Positions 1-12,799 of a stretch of 64,000 nt of DNA are shown piece after piece. Position 1 is the first letter of the stretch; each line of letters starts with the position of its first letter. The stretch comes from Sclerodactyla briareus (lineage: Eukaryota; Echinodermata; Holothuroidea; Dendrochirotida; Sclerodactylidae). The stretch is from the NCBI GenBank assembly GCA_026419785.1, contig JAODTK010005526.1:365001-429000 (forward strand), in the 5' to 3' direction. Under the pieces are notes generated by a model, which saw only the letters and a program-made list of their open reading frames with translations, ran no database searches and was not told the origin of the DNA. The position numbers and the translations under genes are program-made.

Positions 1-1004
1 TATCGTACTTGTTATCCCGTGTAACAACCCAGTAGCCCCCAGGAAGTGCACTGCATTACAGGAAAACCATGAAGGTGAAGACCCAAGACCTCGCCTATCG
101 CAACTGAAGTACAGGCACCTAGCGAGAGAAACGAGGATTTCGAAGCGAAAATATTCCCTCGCAAAGTGTTAATACTGCTACCAAGACTATACATTCTCCC
201 GTCTCTAGTAGATCAGTTGGTTGGGTGCGTTCGCAGTGCAATATTCAAGGACATACCATACCGAACTGGTGAAGAAACCCTCACACACATCCGCGTCGCA
301 CTGCATAGATCCTTTTTTACCCTCAGTATCTAACGATGCAAAAAGCATGGGAACGGAAACATCCCTATATCGTTCCCATTCCTTTCTCCCGATATTTCAA
401 AACCACAATCTGTTTGTTAATTCGATTGAATTCACCTAACTGGTCTATAGAAGTCGCTGGTCTGATTGAGTTGTCAGAGCGACTTCGAAAATTCCGCGAT
501 TTGTCGCCTTCGATGACAGTGACAAGTTATGTTGACGAGCGCCGATAAGTTTCCAACGTCTCGGCATTTATTTCATTACCTTGGTCATTCTTCATATTTC
601 TCACGAATTTTATTATTGTAATGTACACGCAGCCACAGCTCAGTTGTATGTCTGCGATGTCTTAAGTCTCAAAACTAATTCAACTTGGACCTTTCTGCTA
701 AGAATGAAACTAATAATAAAGAATATTATTAAAATTTATATAGCGCAAACTCTCGGAAGGTTTGGCCAATGCGCTATGCGCATGCGAATGATAGATGGGG
801 AGAAAACAATAGTATTCAATGAAAGATCCACAGAAGCGAGAGATCTCCAATTTGACAGGAAGAGAGAGTTCCAAAACGAGGAACAGAATGAACAAAGCTC
901 CGATCACCAATGATGTCGGTCGAGACCTCGGGACCCTGGAGCCAACACTGTCCAAAATATCACTTTCCACATAATGTCAACTTCCCATATTTTCCGAAGC
1001 GTTA
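1..1004. other. No gene recognised
   Basis: ORFs here are short (110 codons at most) and resemble nothing I know. I see no splice-flanked domain and no repeat structure. Confidence 0.5.
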
Positions 1005-1097
1005 TGGACGTTCGTGTTCACAAGGATCTCAGACCTTGGACCTCTGTTTACCTCAGATGACATTTGAGTGACCTCGAAAAACGTCAGGGTTAATGTT
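1005..1097 (-). repeat. AGGTCA-rich repeat family, partial unit
   Basis: Read on the minus strand this has the signature of a repeat seen at five other places in the window: an AGGTCA-like run (GAGGTCACTC, then CATCTGAGG, then AGAGGTC) followed by CCTTGTGAACACGA. It is a short piece of one unit of about 250-310 bp. The other loci are near 6.1-6.7, 12.8-13.6, 23.9-24.7, 40.4-40.8 and 43.5-44.9 kb. Confidence 0.55.
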
Positions 1098-1436
1098 GAC
1101 ATTATGGGAAACCCACACGCTGTGTATGTAAGAGCTGATCCATCTCAGATGGGGTCAACTTATCTTATTGCATTTCTCCACAGCAATATAACAACGACAT
1201 TATAATTACAAGCGGGATCGTCAATTATAATGCGAAAACGACAAAATCATGTTATTAATGGACAAGGAAGGTGAGAGAAAATAGTGAATAGCGAACAAGC
1301 ATACAACCAATGCCTATACCCGATCAAATTTATTGGCGCGTTTGCCAAGCGGATATTCGAACCAACCAGTGGAGGCCAGGGACCACTCTCTCCAAATGTG
1401 GACACTCAAAAGAATACCAATTATAAAGACGATGGT

Positions 1437-1550
1437 CATACATACATACATACATACATAAATAACATACATATCGACATACCATACATTACATACATAC
1501 ATCCATCCATCATACATACATACATCATACTAAATTTACATACATACATA
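1437..1550. repeat. (CATA)n microsatellite
   Basis: Interrupted runs of CATA/TACA with ATCCATCC variants. ORFs across it read as alternating Tyr, Ile and His and are products of the repeat. Confidence 0.9.
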
Positions 1551-1555
1551 CTGAT

Positions 1556-2500
1556 GTTGAACTGATACATGTGCCCCAATCATTTTTCTCTAGGAGCGAA
1601 AAATATCTGAACGGAGAGCCACTAATGTCGCGGGAGTTTGAACGATAACCTCGAATTGTGGTACCTCTGGACAACACAATATGGCAGCTGTGTCATAGGC
1701 CAATAATGGGAAGTCTGAACTCCAGGTGTGTGGCTAAGTTTGTGAACCTGTTACGGTGTATATACTTTCTAAAGGGGAACTACTTTGTCTCTCTGCATCT
1801 TTTCAAACCATTTTCATCGTATTTTGACGCCTCGCTCCGAACGACCCCCCTCCAAGATCAGAAACATCCGCGTTCAAACTGCCTGCGTCTATCGCGCCAT
1901 AACACAGCTCTACTGTGGGGCTCAGCGCCATATAAACGTAATCGATTGGGAGTCCGCCTTGATTTCGACGGACCCATGATGCTATTTATAACCCACTAAC
2001 ACGATAACAATGGTCTATACCAACTCTATCTGTTATTTGATCACGTCAGTCGAAGATTGGCATGGCCTCGTTGAAACGAACATACTATATTCTAGAGTTC
2101 TTGATGAAAATTCGGAACAAAATACTGATTGTCGGCTGACATAAAAGGGGGCACAAATTGACTCGAAACAAGAGTCCCATGTTTCAATTGACTCTAATCG
2201 ATTTTGCGCCTCCTACAAAATTTAAATGGGAAATTTTGTAGCAGAGAATCTCCACACAAAGCTTCAAGAGAGGGTGCACAGAGTATCGCCCTAGACTTTG
2301 TGTGTGACGTTGGATCGAGCGAGTTAGAAACGTTTGTTGGCGATGGTCATTTATTGCTTCTGGCACCTTTTCTAATCGGTTGTAGGTAGGCTCATTTTCT
2401 TCTAGAATAAAGTTGAAAATTTCGCACCGTGTAATTATGCATCCAATTTGGTCTAATTGAACAGTATTCTTTGTTGAAAGAATTATGTATGCCTAGTGAT
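1556..2500. other. No gene recognised
   Basis: The longest ORF (1658-1999, +, 113 codons) has no recognisable motif, and no convincing splice or promoter context was found. I treat it as chance. Confidence 0.45.
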
Positions 2501-2509
2501 CTGATGCGT

Positions 2510-3125
2510 CTGGGCGCTGAGCGGGCAACTCACGTACGCTCGTGCACCCACTGAGCTATGCTGGTGCTTGGTCGTCGCTACGTCACAACATTGGGAATAT
2601 TTGAAAGTTGTGGCAATAATTCACTGTCAGCAGTACTGCGCTGTGTTATACTATTGGCAACCAAGGCGGGACTTCGAACCTCTCACTGTGCGATATACCG
2701 GGGGTCTTTCACGTCCATGTAAACCGCGTTGGGATGTCCTGGAAAATATCTAGAAAAGGCAAGAAAACATATCTCGTGCCTGGAGTTCCCCTTTAAGGTA
2801 TATTACGGCAGAGGATCGAACCCATTCGAGGCCCGGTAAGGGTGCATGACGCATTATTGACCTCATTTTCAGCTGCGAATCCCCCACCAGGTACACGGAA
2901 CAAGGCAATGCCTCTTTGGTGGCAAACCATTAGGGGGGGGGGTCGGGGGTAGGTAGGATAGGGGGGTGTGGTAATCACAGAGACGGCAACTTGAAAATTG
3001 CCGATCCCCGTTCTAATAATCTTGTGCTGAGGACCAAGGAAGAAGGCAACAGGGGGCATCGTCTTTCGTAAACCCGACCGGGAATCGAACACCTGTCTCC
3101 AATTGTGCCAATCACTCGGTCGATG
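2510..3125 (-). repeat. tRNA-derived SINE cluster (minus strand)
   Basis: On the minus strand, positions 3125-3068 read like a tRNA head: CGACCGAGTGATTGGC (A-box-like), then GGTGTTCGATTCCCGG (B-box). Two more B-box-like stretches follow on the same strand: GGGTTCGATCCTC near 2825-2813 and GAGGTTCGAAGTCCC near 2685-2670. An A-box-like AGCTCAGTGGGTG lies near 2560-2545. This looks like several overlapping, decayed SINE heads and bodies. Boundaries are approximate and no poly(A) tail or target duplication was found. Confidence 0.5.
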
Positions 3126-5079
3126 TATCGCAAATGTTACATTTTTTTAAAATGTCTTACTTTGTCGACCCTTAGATCACTGAAAATGCTACCTGGGCCA
3201 TCTCTTCATAAGACAAAAACAGCGAAAACGTTTGCCTGAAAATCAGGCGTCACCATTACAGGGGCTTTGGCTAGTTCAAGTATTGGAGTCGAATTTGGGA
3301 AGAATAAACTCCGGGTGTGTTCAACATTCCTGTTACCGTATAGGTCGGGGAAATTAAAGAAATCTGTGACCAGTTCTTCCAAAAATGTTTTTGCACCAAT
3401 ACGCTCTTCGTTGAATCCCCTAATAACAGATTTCAAGTTACTTACCGTCGGGCTATTTGTAGGCAAATCTCACATAAGTCACATTTTGAACTCTCAACTA
3501 TTCTCAAACAAGAGAGCAATAGTGATTTTAAGAATGTCTACCCTTGAAATTGACGCTGAAAATTTCAATCAAATGTAAATAAGGAATTTAATCGATAATT
3601 CTGAATCATCGAGGAAGAAATCAACAATTACATATAACTAAAACTGGACATTTAACCCTAGTGACCCGTTCAACGCATCCACGTATGACGAGTTGACCGG
3701 TTCCGTCAACGTTTGAGAGCTAGACTTACTATTTCCGAAATTGAGTGCAGACGATCGAGAGCCCGGAGAGCAGTTTTACTGTCCACTGTGAAGTATATAA
3801 ATTCCGGAAATTAACGAGTTCACTCAATGGTCAAATATCGAAGCAGACTAATAAATTGGAATTGATGTCACGGAAATTGAAGTTCGAATCAGTGTTCTTA
3901 TTGAACCGGATCGCATTGTCATTGGCGTCATTTTGGAAACTAAAACATGGCATGGAGTACTTGGTATCCCTGCAAATGTTCCCGCATTCAGTTCCCGTAT
4001 CAGTTAGGGAGACCTAGCAAAGCCCGTAGCCTACACCAATTGGACATCTAGCCCAGGTCAAACTAAGTATGTGATTAAAGTAAATCGTTCCTCTTGTTTT
4101 ATCGAAACGCCAAGTTGCTCATCCAACTGACATTGAGTGTCAGCTAAATTGTGCCCTTCGGCAGATGTTAAAGATGTATTGTCGTCTGCTACGTCCACGG
4201 AACTAGGCGACAGTCGAATTTTGCATGAGCTTCAGCGCACAAAATATCGTAAGGGGACTTATATGTAATTTTGATACTTTTCTACCTTATTGACCTAGAA
4301 GAATATCGTATCAATTTTATTTGGACGGAAAAATGCTGAACTATGACCATTTGGTTCGATTCTACAAATTGGCTGGGTGCAGTATATTGTTTACAAGATT
4401 AATTACGACAATCGCATCTTACCCAAGTTACTAAGGGAGCGCACAAGCACAATTTTGTTGAGAGACATTTCTCCACCGGTGACTCCACTCATGCCTTGGC
4501 ATATTTCGATTTACAGAATGGTCACAGTGCCAAGAAATTCTTGGGCGAGTGTATAATATACTATAATGTGTAATGATACTGGCTAATTCAATCTGTGAAT
4601 GGTCACCTCTGACAACCATCACTGCGCAAGGTCGGCGCAATTCTTATGTATTGGAATAAAGGGATGGATGTCTCCGATTTCCAGACAATCAATTAAATGG
4701 TACGAGGGATTTCGCGAGAAACGTTTTTCGGTTTTCTCTGTTTGGCGCCACTGATCGAGCATGCGTCACATCGTATACGATATAGTATCCTATAAAGGAG
4801 TCAACTTACTTTCTCAGTGTCGGAAATCTATCCCCCGCAATACCCAGGCAAAAATTGACGAAGTTTTAGTGCAATTACTCTAAATTCGCAGAAATTCTTG
4901 TCTTGGGCGCATCATACGACATTTTGTGTGTAGTGTCATGAGAGGAAGGCTTATCTATAAGAACACTGCAGTAATGTGTGGTGTCCTTGGTGTCATACGT
5001 TTCGAAGAAGAAGAAGGAGTGTGTCCCCTCTATGAATTCGGTGATCTATATGCCCCCCCCCCCGTTCCATTAACGCCCA
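3126..5079. other. No gene recognised
   Basis: Small ORFs only, and none looks like a domain. I see no repeat or splice-flanked exon. Confidence 0.4.
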
Positions 5080-5460
5080 TGGTCGCGCTTTTGTCCATCC
5101 CCTCCAGAGCATGTTGTAAGCTATCACGCAATGCACCAGTACCACGTAGTTTGCAGACCGCTAGACTGTTTAGGGGAGCTGTGGAATATGTGTCCCAGTT
5201 CTTCCCTCGCATCCAGGAAGTGCTGAAACCCTTGCATGCATTGAGCAGGAATTTTCATGCATAAATGAGCATATTGCATGTGCCGCAGAGGGATGGCAAG
5301 CTCAGATTGTACAGTGACACTTCACGTACAGCTACGAGTTCCCATTCAACGCAGGTGATAATGGTAATACGATTTTAGGTTAGTATTATTATACAGGGGC
5401 GTGTTCCTGTTATATTGCCACTGAGTTGGAATTGTTTGGGTTGTTCATAATTTTACCGCT
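5080..5460 (+). mobile_element. Gypsy-like RT/RNase H fragment
   Basis: With frameshifts, this reads through the RT-RNase H junction of a Ty3/Gypsy-like pol. First comes the connection region (RTARLFRGAVEYVSQFFPR-like, then VLKPLHAL). Then comes the start of RNase H (GKLRLYSDTSRTAT), where the Asp of SDTS is the expected first catalytic residue. A TELELFG motif follows near 5425. The stretch between KPLHAL and LYSDTS is much shorter than in intact elements, so sequence is missing. It is a different family from the element at the right end of the window, which has LRTDASDVGLG at the same point. No LTR or integrase lies nearby, so it is a dead fragment. Confidence 0.65.
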
Positions 5461-6109
5461 TCTAAGTATCGTTACTAGGGGAGGGGTTGGAATTTATGCT
5501 TGTCTGTCGATCATTAGAGATATTCAAACCTCGAAACCTTACCTCCACGACCCGTGGTAGGTAAACTGTTGGTCGAGCTTTCTGAAATATACCTACCGTG
5601 AAGGTTGTGTTAAGGAAAGGACTGATTATACTGACCGATTGCCTTCCTTGTGCTCCACACAAAATGGAGGTACTGAAATTGATAGCATTGTTCCCATCAG
5701 CTATTATACCATGACCCCTGCTCGAATTTGTGGTTTGAACCACTTTCGACAGAACCATTAGTAGTCATACAAACCGTTTGAACAAAAAACAAAAACAACC
5801 AAAAATAGCCATTTAGAGTTCAGTTGAGTATATGATAATGATAGTGTGTCATAGGGGATGACAGAGTTCGCCTTAACGTACGTGTGCAGAACGATCTTTC
5901 GAAACTCCCCTGCCGAAAATTACGAATCCTGCCATCTCAAAACTTTACAGATTTCCCCCATACGGGTGCTTGGGCGTTTCAAGTAGTGTGACAGTTTGAA
6001 AATGAGCCGTAACATATTGGTAGGGGGGAATCTGACCGAATCTGTCTATTCCCCCGAACTGTTTTGTGGTGAGCATGCGCACAAGTTACAACTAACTGGT
6101 CTTATCGGG
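5461..6109. other. No gene recognised
   Basis: No domain or repeat was recognised. The minus-strand ORF at 5462-5758 (98 codons) resembles nothing I know. Confidence 0.4.
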
Positions 6110-6660
6110 GTCTGTCTGCACTTCCCATCAGGGAACTGCTACCAAATTTCACCGGGGGGTTGGATGCGAACCGAGCACGCCATTGAAGCTGATAGTGTTC
6201 ACGAGATGTTAGTCTTTGACCTCTATGACTCAACATGAACTTTGACCTAACCCGCCAAAATAATGTTCTGTACTAATTATGAGGAACCTGCATAGCACAT
6301 ATGAGCTTGATCACGTCAGGTGGGTTCGAGTATCGATCATTTCATCAATGCCAAATTGTCAAAAAATCCTTTTAATGATTTTCACTTCGATTTTAAACGC
6401 CAAAATTCACACCATGACACCAAACAATAGGAGGGTATACACGCCCCCGTGAGAGTAAAAATTGGCATGTCAATCTCATACACATACCACCTTGATCGAA
6501 TCAAGCATTCTTATTTTATCGTGTTCACTCTGATTCCAGACCTTTGTTGACGCTCCGGTGACCTTTGACCGCTAACCTGGACCTAACGCGCCAAAACAAT
6601 AGGCTCATGTTCTCGAGAAACGAGGATCCATTTACGCAAGTAGAATCCTTCCAGGTAAGG
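6110..6660 (-). repeat. AGGTCA-rich tandem repeat family, about 2 units
   Basis: The minus strand shows two successive units. Each runs: CCACCTGA-like start, a CCTATTGTTTTGG-like stretch, TTAGGTC, AGGTCA half-sites, GTGAACACGATA-like stretch, and GATCAAG. The same order of blocks recurs at the other loci of this family, in both orientations. It carries no coding potential and is probably intronic or intergenic satellite-like sequence. Confidence 0.6.
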
Positions 6661-8139
6661 TTGGATTATCGGGTCAAAAGTCCGGCTTTCTCAGAAGATG
6701 TTGAAACTCTTGATCCGCTCAATCACTTCGCCCCTATGCTACATGCATCTATGCAGGAATCACCCTCCCCCCCCCCCTCCTCTGAGTAACCTGGGAATGG
6801 CAGCGTCATCCATAATGCCCTCTCGACCAACGAACACGATAGAGGAACGATCGCTGGATGGCGCAATCCTCCAGTGGTAACCAGACTGCGACTAGGATAT
6901 TTAACCCTCGCATGCCCCACATTGAGCGTTCAAGCGTTCAAGTCGCGGTCGAAAAATGAAGACTGTAAGCACGATTGGGCTAAACCCGCAGTTGTTCCTC
7001 TACCCATACAACGTGAACGCTGAACGCCCCGAGCCAATTACTCGTAGGACTCCGATGCCACGCCAGACTCGCACGAATTGAAGCCACTGACGAGCTTTCT
7101 CATCCGCGAATGTGTCTGAAATACACACAACAACCCTTCCTCTAAATCCAGAGTTTTCGAACCAGAATTTAAAGCCTTCATTGGCGGGGTGGTCAATGAA
7201 TGGCGAGTTATTGGGTGATTTAATATATGACAGAGAGTGTACGTGATGTGGAAGGACCTATCCCCTTGTTCTCACTCTTCACCGATTACCCGTCATTGGC
7301 GGGTTTTGGGAGAAAAGGTGCACATATGAAGGGTGTCATAACATGTCCTGACTCGCCTTTGTGATGAGCATCTTCGTATATTTACGTTGTATAACATAGT
7401 GTGGCCCGAGGATTTCCATCCCATGCTACTACGACAGGGAGTTAATGGCATGTTGTAGAGTGACTTTTAGTTATATCGTTATAACTTGGACCATTTTTAC
7501 TGCATCCATGATTTAATCCCCAACGAAGTTTGGCCCCTCCCCAACTCTTCAAGTGTGGTTAAAGGCATGCAATCCTCTCGACCTATGCTAGGGTCATTTC
7601 CCTTTCATAAATAACCATATTTTTGTTGATGTTAAGACGACTTAAATCATTTATCATTAAAATATTTTTTCTTTATTTGTTTAAAAAACCATCAAATTTG
7701 GGGATTTTCTCACGTGGAAAGTAAATGTTACGCGGACTTACATTGTCATCCGAAAAACTCATTGAGTTTATAAAGAACAGAATAAAAATCAGCTTTGTTG
7801 TGATTTTCTTACATGTACTGTAAAGTACTTGAAAGACAGCTACATATTTTTTACTGGTGCGCCACAATGGAATTTTGTTCAGCCTGCAGGTGACTCCACA
7901 CAACCAAGATTTTTAGCGTGGCATAGACTGTATGTAGGCCTTCAACTTGGTCACTTATTTGACTGACGTGCCACACCACTCCTGTTTTCCACAATGGCCA
8001 TCATGTAACACAAACATTTTGCCATAACACCCTTATGCAAGTACCAGCCTAGCCATTCATTTACTCACAACTTCCATTTCTACTACACACATTACATAAT
8101 ATAGTCCTAAGTAAGGGCTTCGCGAATGAGATTGGGCTG
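6661..8139. other. No gene recognised
   Basis: Contains a C homopolymer run (about 6769-6778). The short ORFs have no recognisable domain. Confidence 0.4.
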
Positions 8140-8300
8140 ATAGGGTTTAGGCCTATTTTATCTTCGGCCGATGTGTAACCGTAATTTGTAGATTTGTATG
8201 TGAATTTTGTGTCGTCAGGCCTAGGCTAGGAGGCAAGCTGAGGGCCTAACGTTAGGCTAACCTAGGCTGTCGGAGCCTTCACTTCACCACTGGCGGGAAC
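8140..8300. repeat. AGGCCTA-rich patch
   Basis: Several AGGCCTA, CCTAGG and GTTAGGC words lie close together (about 8145-8275). The same words recur near 10785-10803 and 32550. This is a compositional feature only, with no ORF or defined unit. Confidence 0.35.
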
Positions 8301-8544
8301 CACCGTATCTAACGCCTACATCTACTATATCTGCTCATAAACTTGAAACATTAAATCACCTGATTGGTTTGACCGAGGAGAACTCTTCTGAACATGAATC
8401 GCCTAATTTTGTTTCCTTTTGTTTGAAGCAAGTTTGAGCTCTTCCTTCAAGGTCAATAACAGTCCACTGTTGCATGCGATATGCGCGAACGCGGTGCAAA
8501 CCGCGGTTGCTTTGTTGTGTCCTTGGGCTTTGTTTCGAAACGAC

Positions 8545-8935
8545 CTTAACAATCGGATGTTTGTTGTTGTTTTCGTCATATGACCTCGGACTAACAAACT
8601 CTTATTCTTAACAGGTCGGATTTGTTGTTTGTTTCCGTCAATTTACCTCCGGCATAACAAGTCGGATTGTTGTTCTTTTTGTCAATATGACCTCGCCTAA
8701 ACCAGACTCTTATTCTTAACCAAGCCGGATTTGTTGTTGTTCGTCAATAATAACCCTCGGGCTAAACAAGTCGGACTTGTTGTTGTTTTCGTCATATGAC
8801 CTCGGGTCATAGCTTATAATGACGTCACTTTTGTTGTTTTTTCGTCATAATCCTCGGGTCATAGGTTATACTGACGTCACTTGTTTGTGGTGTTCGTCAT
8901 TGAACCTAGGGTCATAGGTTTAATGACGTCAGAAC
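8545..8935 (+). repeat. Degenerate minisatellite with CRE-like sites
   Basis: About seven degenerate copies of a unit of 50-60 bases. The unit is built from a TTGTTGTT run, CGTCATATGACCTCGG, and either AACAAGTCGGA (early copies) or GGTCATAGGTTATA plus TGACGTCA (last three copies). The palindrome TGACGTCA, the consensus CREB/ATF site, occurs at 8820-8827, 8872-8879 and 8924-8931, exactly 52 bases apart. The early copies lack it. Confidence 0.75.
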
Positions 8936-10280
8936 GATTGCGTACTCGCCCGAAAATCCTTAAGTTTCGGCCAAACTAACGCGCCTGCCGAAAATATTTT
9001 CAATTATTTGCTTAGTCCCTTAAAATATAGCACATGGGTCTTCCCTGCCCTTCAAGCCATCAGGGCTGCTGTAACAAAGATAAGTTTACGTTTCAAACCA
9101 TTACTGTCGATCAGGCTACTAAACCATTAGAAGTGTTCCATCAAAGCTTTCGTGTGGGTTGCCAGCCACCTTACGGTGGATGTCCGGGAACTTTTCGTCC
9201 AGTCCACATTGTTGAAATGTGTATCAGTCCGTGTGAAACCTCGCCTAGTCCCTGAAACAACAGGGGTCATAAAGACCACCATCACACTTTAATTCATTTT
9301 CAGTGTAATGATGCAGAGGGGCTATCAAGGGGCACCCAAATGAAGACAACATACGTTAACCCCTGGATGTCTCTCATAAACCGTGTAAGTATTCAGGATG
9401 GAATACTTCCAACAAAGAGTCAGTCCGCACTTCGGAAACAGTAATTTTCACCTCATTCCTCAGGAAACATCACACCAGCCTAATGTACCCAGCACGCCAT
9501 AATTTCAATAGGGTCCTCCCCCTCGTGCAAATCAAAGATATAATTGTGAATATAACGGAAGCGCTTCGCATCGATTTACAGACGAATGATTCGCCAATGG
9601 GTATTTGAGTACTAGAGAGTGTGTGGCGATGACAGCTGTTAATATCGTTACCAACTGAGGGTAAAGTTAGGGGAAATTACCGTTAATCGTCTGATAAAGA
9701 CATTACATATACATTGTCAATCTGTTAATGACTGCATTGCCTTGAACTGCCCAACACATACAACAGCGCGTATTTGTGTCATCCCTCAATTACACCAAAC
9801 TCAAAGCAGACTTTGGATTTCAAACAATCAGTCTCATAACAAATTCACATTCTACTGAAAGTGGCCTCCATTTTCACATCAGAAAAAGGTTCAATATGTA
9901 CTTCACTGTAAAACCTAGAGAAATATTTGAAGTTGCTTGCGGCGTGGTTCTACCAACTTGATTTATGTCATGTTGGACATAATAATAAGAGTTGGGTAAA
10001 CTTGAGAGTGTCCGGGGGGAAAGTTCCCTCAGAATTATAAATGCGTTGGGTTTCAGGAGAGCCACATACCCAATTTCATCTTACCTAGAAATTAGGAGGA
10101 AAGTGTGAACACGTTAGTTGTGTTCCCTCTTCTCCGCAAGGCTTTTGCCGGTTACAGCAACATTTTAACACATTTTCATGACTTCCTACTCACAGATACT
10201 CACAGATCCTCTTCTTCCTACATAATACCCGCATTCGTTCACTGATCACCAGTGCTGTAGCGAGTCCACTCAGGGTGCGT
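8936..10280. other. No gene recognised
   Basis: A 73-codon ORF (9034-9255, +) has seven Cys but matches no cysteine-rich domain I know. Nothing else stands out. Confidence 0.4.
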
Positions 10281-10414
10281 CCGAGTCCGAGTCCGAGTCC
10301 GAGTCCGAGTCCGAGTCCGAGTCCGAGTCCGAGTCCGAGTCCGAGTCCGAGTCCGAGTCCGAGTCCGAGTCCGAGTCCAAGTCCGAGTCCGAGTCCGAGT
10401 CCGAGTCCGAGTCC
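10281..10414. repeat. (GAGTCC)n hexamer array
   Basis: Twenty-two or so nearly perfect copies of GAGTCC with a single variant (AAGTCC near 10378-10383). All frames are open, giving Ser-Asp, Leu-Gly or Arg-Thr dipeptide runs on the minus strand. These ORFs are products of the repeat. Degenerate copies of the same word occur at 12544-12700 and 26328-26440. Confidence 0.95.
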
Positions 10415-12543
10415 ATGAGTCCGTGTGTAATTTTGACCACATTCGATGTTAACTGCACGTAATGAGAACTTAGGGACATTCATCATTTCAAATCAGTGTT
10501 GTATTGGACACCGGCAACACCAACACCAGTAAGCTTCTCGATAATGACCACTGACACTTGACACCAAAACACTTCAAAACCAGTGTTCAGTAATCTAAAC
10601 GCTAATTTGCATCACTGACAATGACACTATAGTGTTTAGCATGTTCATTGCGGCAACATTTTTAGAGTATGGGCATAATGCAAAAGTTATTGCTTACAAT
10701 TTTTCATACACATACCATTCACAGCACATTCACCATGCACAAATATCCAGATGACGATCAATACCACTTCCATATCAGGTACATACACCCTAGGGCCTAG
10801 GCTAACCCTGAGTTACTGCCTATAGCTCTGAACCCTGCCCCACCCTGGTACAACTTCCATGCCCTGCCTGTGCTGTACCAAGGGGCTTGTACCAAAAGGC
10901 TTGTACCAAAGGGCATATGAACTCGACAACGCCTTTCTTCCTGCGGAAGAGTGATGTTCCAATGTGATGCTTCAAGCCATTTCAAAATTTAGGTTGTGCT
11001 CCTCTCTAGTTCGAGTTACATTAAATTAGCTTAATTTCGCGACGTCTTTCACTACCAGATGCATTCACATTCTTTTGTTATTGATACAATGATTGTTTTT
11101 CTGCAGTATACGACTGAACTTCCATAATGACTGAGCATATTTTAAGTTAGGGTAACACTGACTGCAGTTTTTTTTCTAACTGTTAACACATAATGCCCGC
11201 CTATACTATATGACACACCTCCCAGCATAACGATCCTGTTCACGTGTCCCAGCATAGAGGGTGGGGCGGCTCGCAGGGTCACCCGTAGCTCATGGTAAGG
11301 GGCAGGTACCCCAGGGCAATGGGGGGGGGGGGGTTGGGTCCGGCTGGTCTCTTGTCCCGAAGTGGCTGGGTGGATGCGGCCTAGTGCCTTCAGGCACGTG
11401 CACTCCAACAGTGAGTGAGTGGTGAATGATGGGAGTGAGTGATATAGCAATGTGGGTCCGCGCCTGCAAAAATGCATTCACACAATTTGACACCACAGGG
11501 ACATTACACATGCTGAAGTTATTTTCACTACAGTCCAGACGTGCACAATACAACACAGGCTCATAACCTCTCCAGTTATTATGATACGAGCTCCATTCCC
11601 TGTTACCTTCCAACCTACATTTGATTGAGCCCCTGGCTCTTACCTCCAAGTTACTCCTCGTACCCTACTCACCCATTTTTCCCCCCCCCCCTATTCCTCT
11701 ACCACTATCTCTCTCTCCAATCTCTCCCACAAAACATTTCCACATGTAATTGATATTTGCACAATCGGTACCAGTCTCAACTTTGGGTGTCATGTTATGA
11801 CAATGGTGTGTACCAGTTTGCGAAATCTTATCTCACAATTTAGGTGTAGCCTATTCATCCGGCCACACTCCATAGTCTCCATGGCGATGTACTTAATCAA
11901 TCTAGCTTAATCTGGGTCAAGAGAACAACGATTGCAGTTAGGGTAATGAAGGGTACATTATCTGCGTAATACTTCCAGGTCAATGCAAGTCCCCACAAAC
12001 CATTTAGTCTATGGGTATCGCTGATGGAACAAAATTTGAAATGCCAAATTCAGTAGGCTAGATTGTTTATTAATTCGGGGGCGGGGCCCAAAAAAAATTT
12101 TTTTTTGTTAGATACCCCAATACTACCAATAGGAAAAGAGTTCTCGCCACTAGGAGTTCACTGCAGAAAACAACTTTCCTCATCAAATCTACACCACTCT
12201 AAAAATAGGATTGTGATATGCTGCTTCAATGATTTGACGATTGAGTGTTGACGACTGCAATTTCTTGACTCGGTATTTGGAATCGTGCCCGAAATATAGT
12301 GCAGACTTGCATTCAGTGAATTTAAACATTGTGGGTCGTATGGGGTTGTTCATCTATATTTCCTATCCTCCTCTGCCTTGTTAAGCAAAAACTTTCAGTC
12401 ATGGCGCGCCGTCTGATGAACTACGCCTGAGAGCCTGTAAAACTCAATGACTGAATAAGCTGCAATAAAGAAATTTTACAATTCTTACAGTTCTATTTCC
12501 TTCGGATTTACGGAAATGAAGAATTTTTTCAAAGGACTCATCT
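10415..12543. other. No gene recognised; small tandem and homopolymer runs
   Basis: Three copies of a 14-15 base unit (GGGCTTGTACCAAA-like) lie near 10872-10918. Long G and C runs occur near 11322 and 11680. Overlapping minus-strand ORFs at 11142-11649 cross the G run and look like chance ORFs. Confidence 0.4.
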
Positions 12544-12705
12544 CTGGACTCATACTGAAAAAGCCCGAGTCCTGAGTCCGGACAGTGAGTCCGAGTCCTG
12601 ATTCCGAGTCCTGAAGGGAGTCCGAGTCCAATGAGCCTGAGTCACGAGACCGGAGTCATGAGTCTTTTGAGTCCGGACTTGAGTCCGAGTCCGGACTTGA
12701 GTACT
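12544..12705. repeat. Degenerate GAGTCC repeat
   Basis: Imperfect GAGTCC and GAGTCCGGAC words interspersed with CTGA and AATGA spacers. It is an older relative of the hexamer array 2.2 kb upstream. Confidence 0.8.
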
Positions 12706-12799
12706 ACAGCACTGCTGATACTGGCATTGTTGACAGTACATGTGGTAATATAGGGTGAAAACATAATAATCTGAACTTAATGTGTTCACAAAGGGTTGA

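Noticed and set aside
1284..1565. ORFs rich in Tyr, Ile and His over the CATA run
   Set aside because: Microsatellite translation on both strands.
1658..1999. 113-codon ORF
   Set aside because: No recognisable motif and a second open frame overlaps it.
8545..8935. CRISPR-like array
   Set aside because: Units are contiguous and degenerate with no unique spacers, and the genome is eukaryotic.
9034..9255. Cys-containing 73-codon ORF after the minisatellite
   Set aside because: Cys spacing fits no known small secreted domain; no signal peptide-like start.
10190..10486. Minus-strand ORFs of 67-98 codons with Leu-Gly, Arg-Thr or Ser-Asp runs
   Set aside because: All three frames are open because the DNA is a perfect hexamer repeat; no protein is implied.
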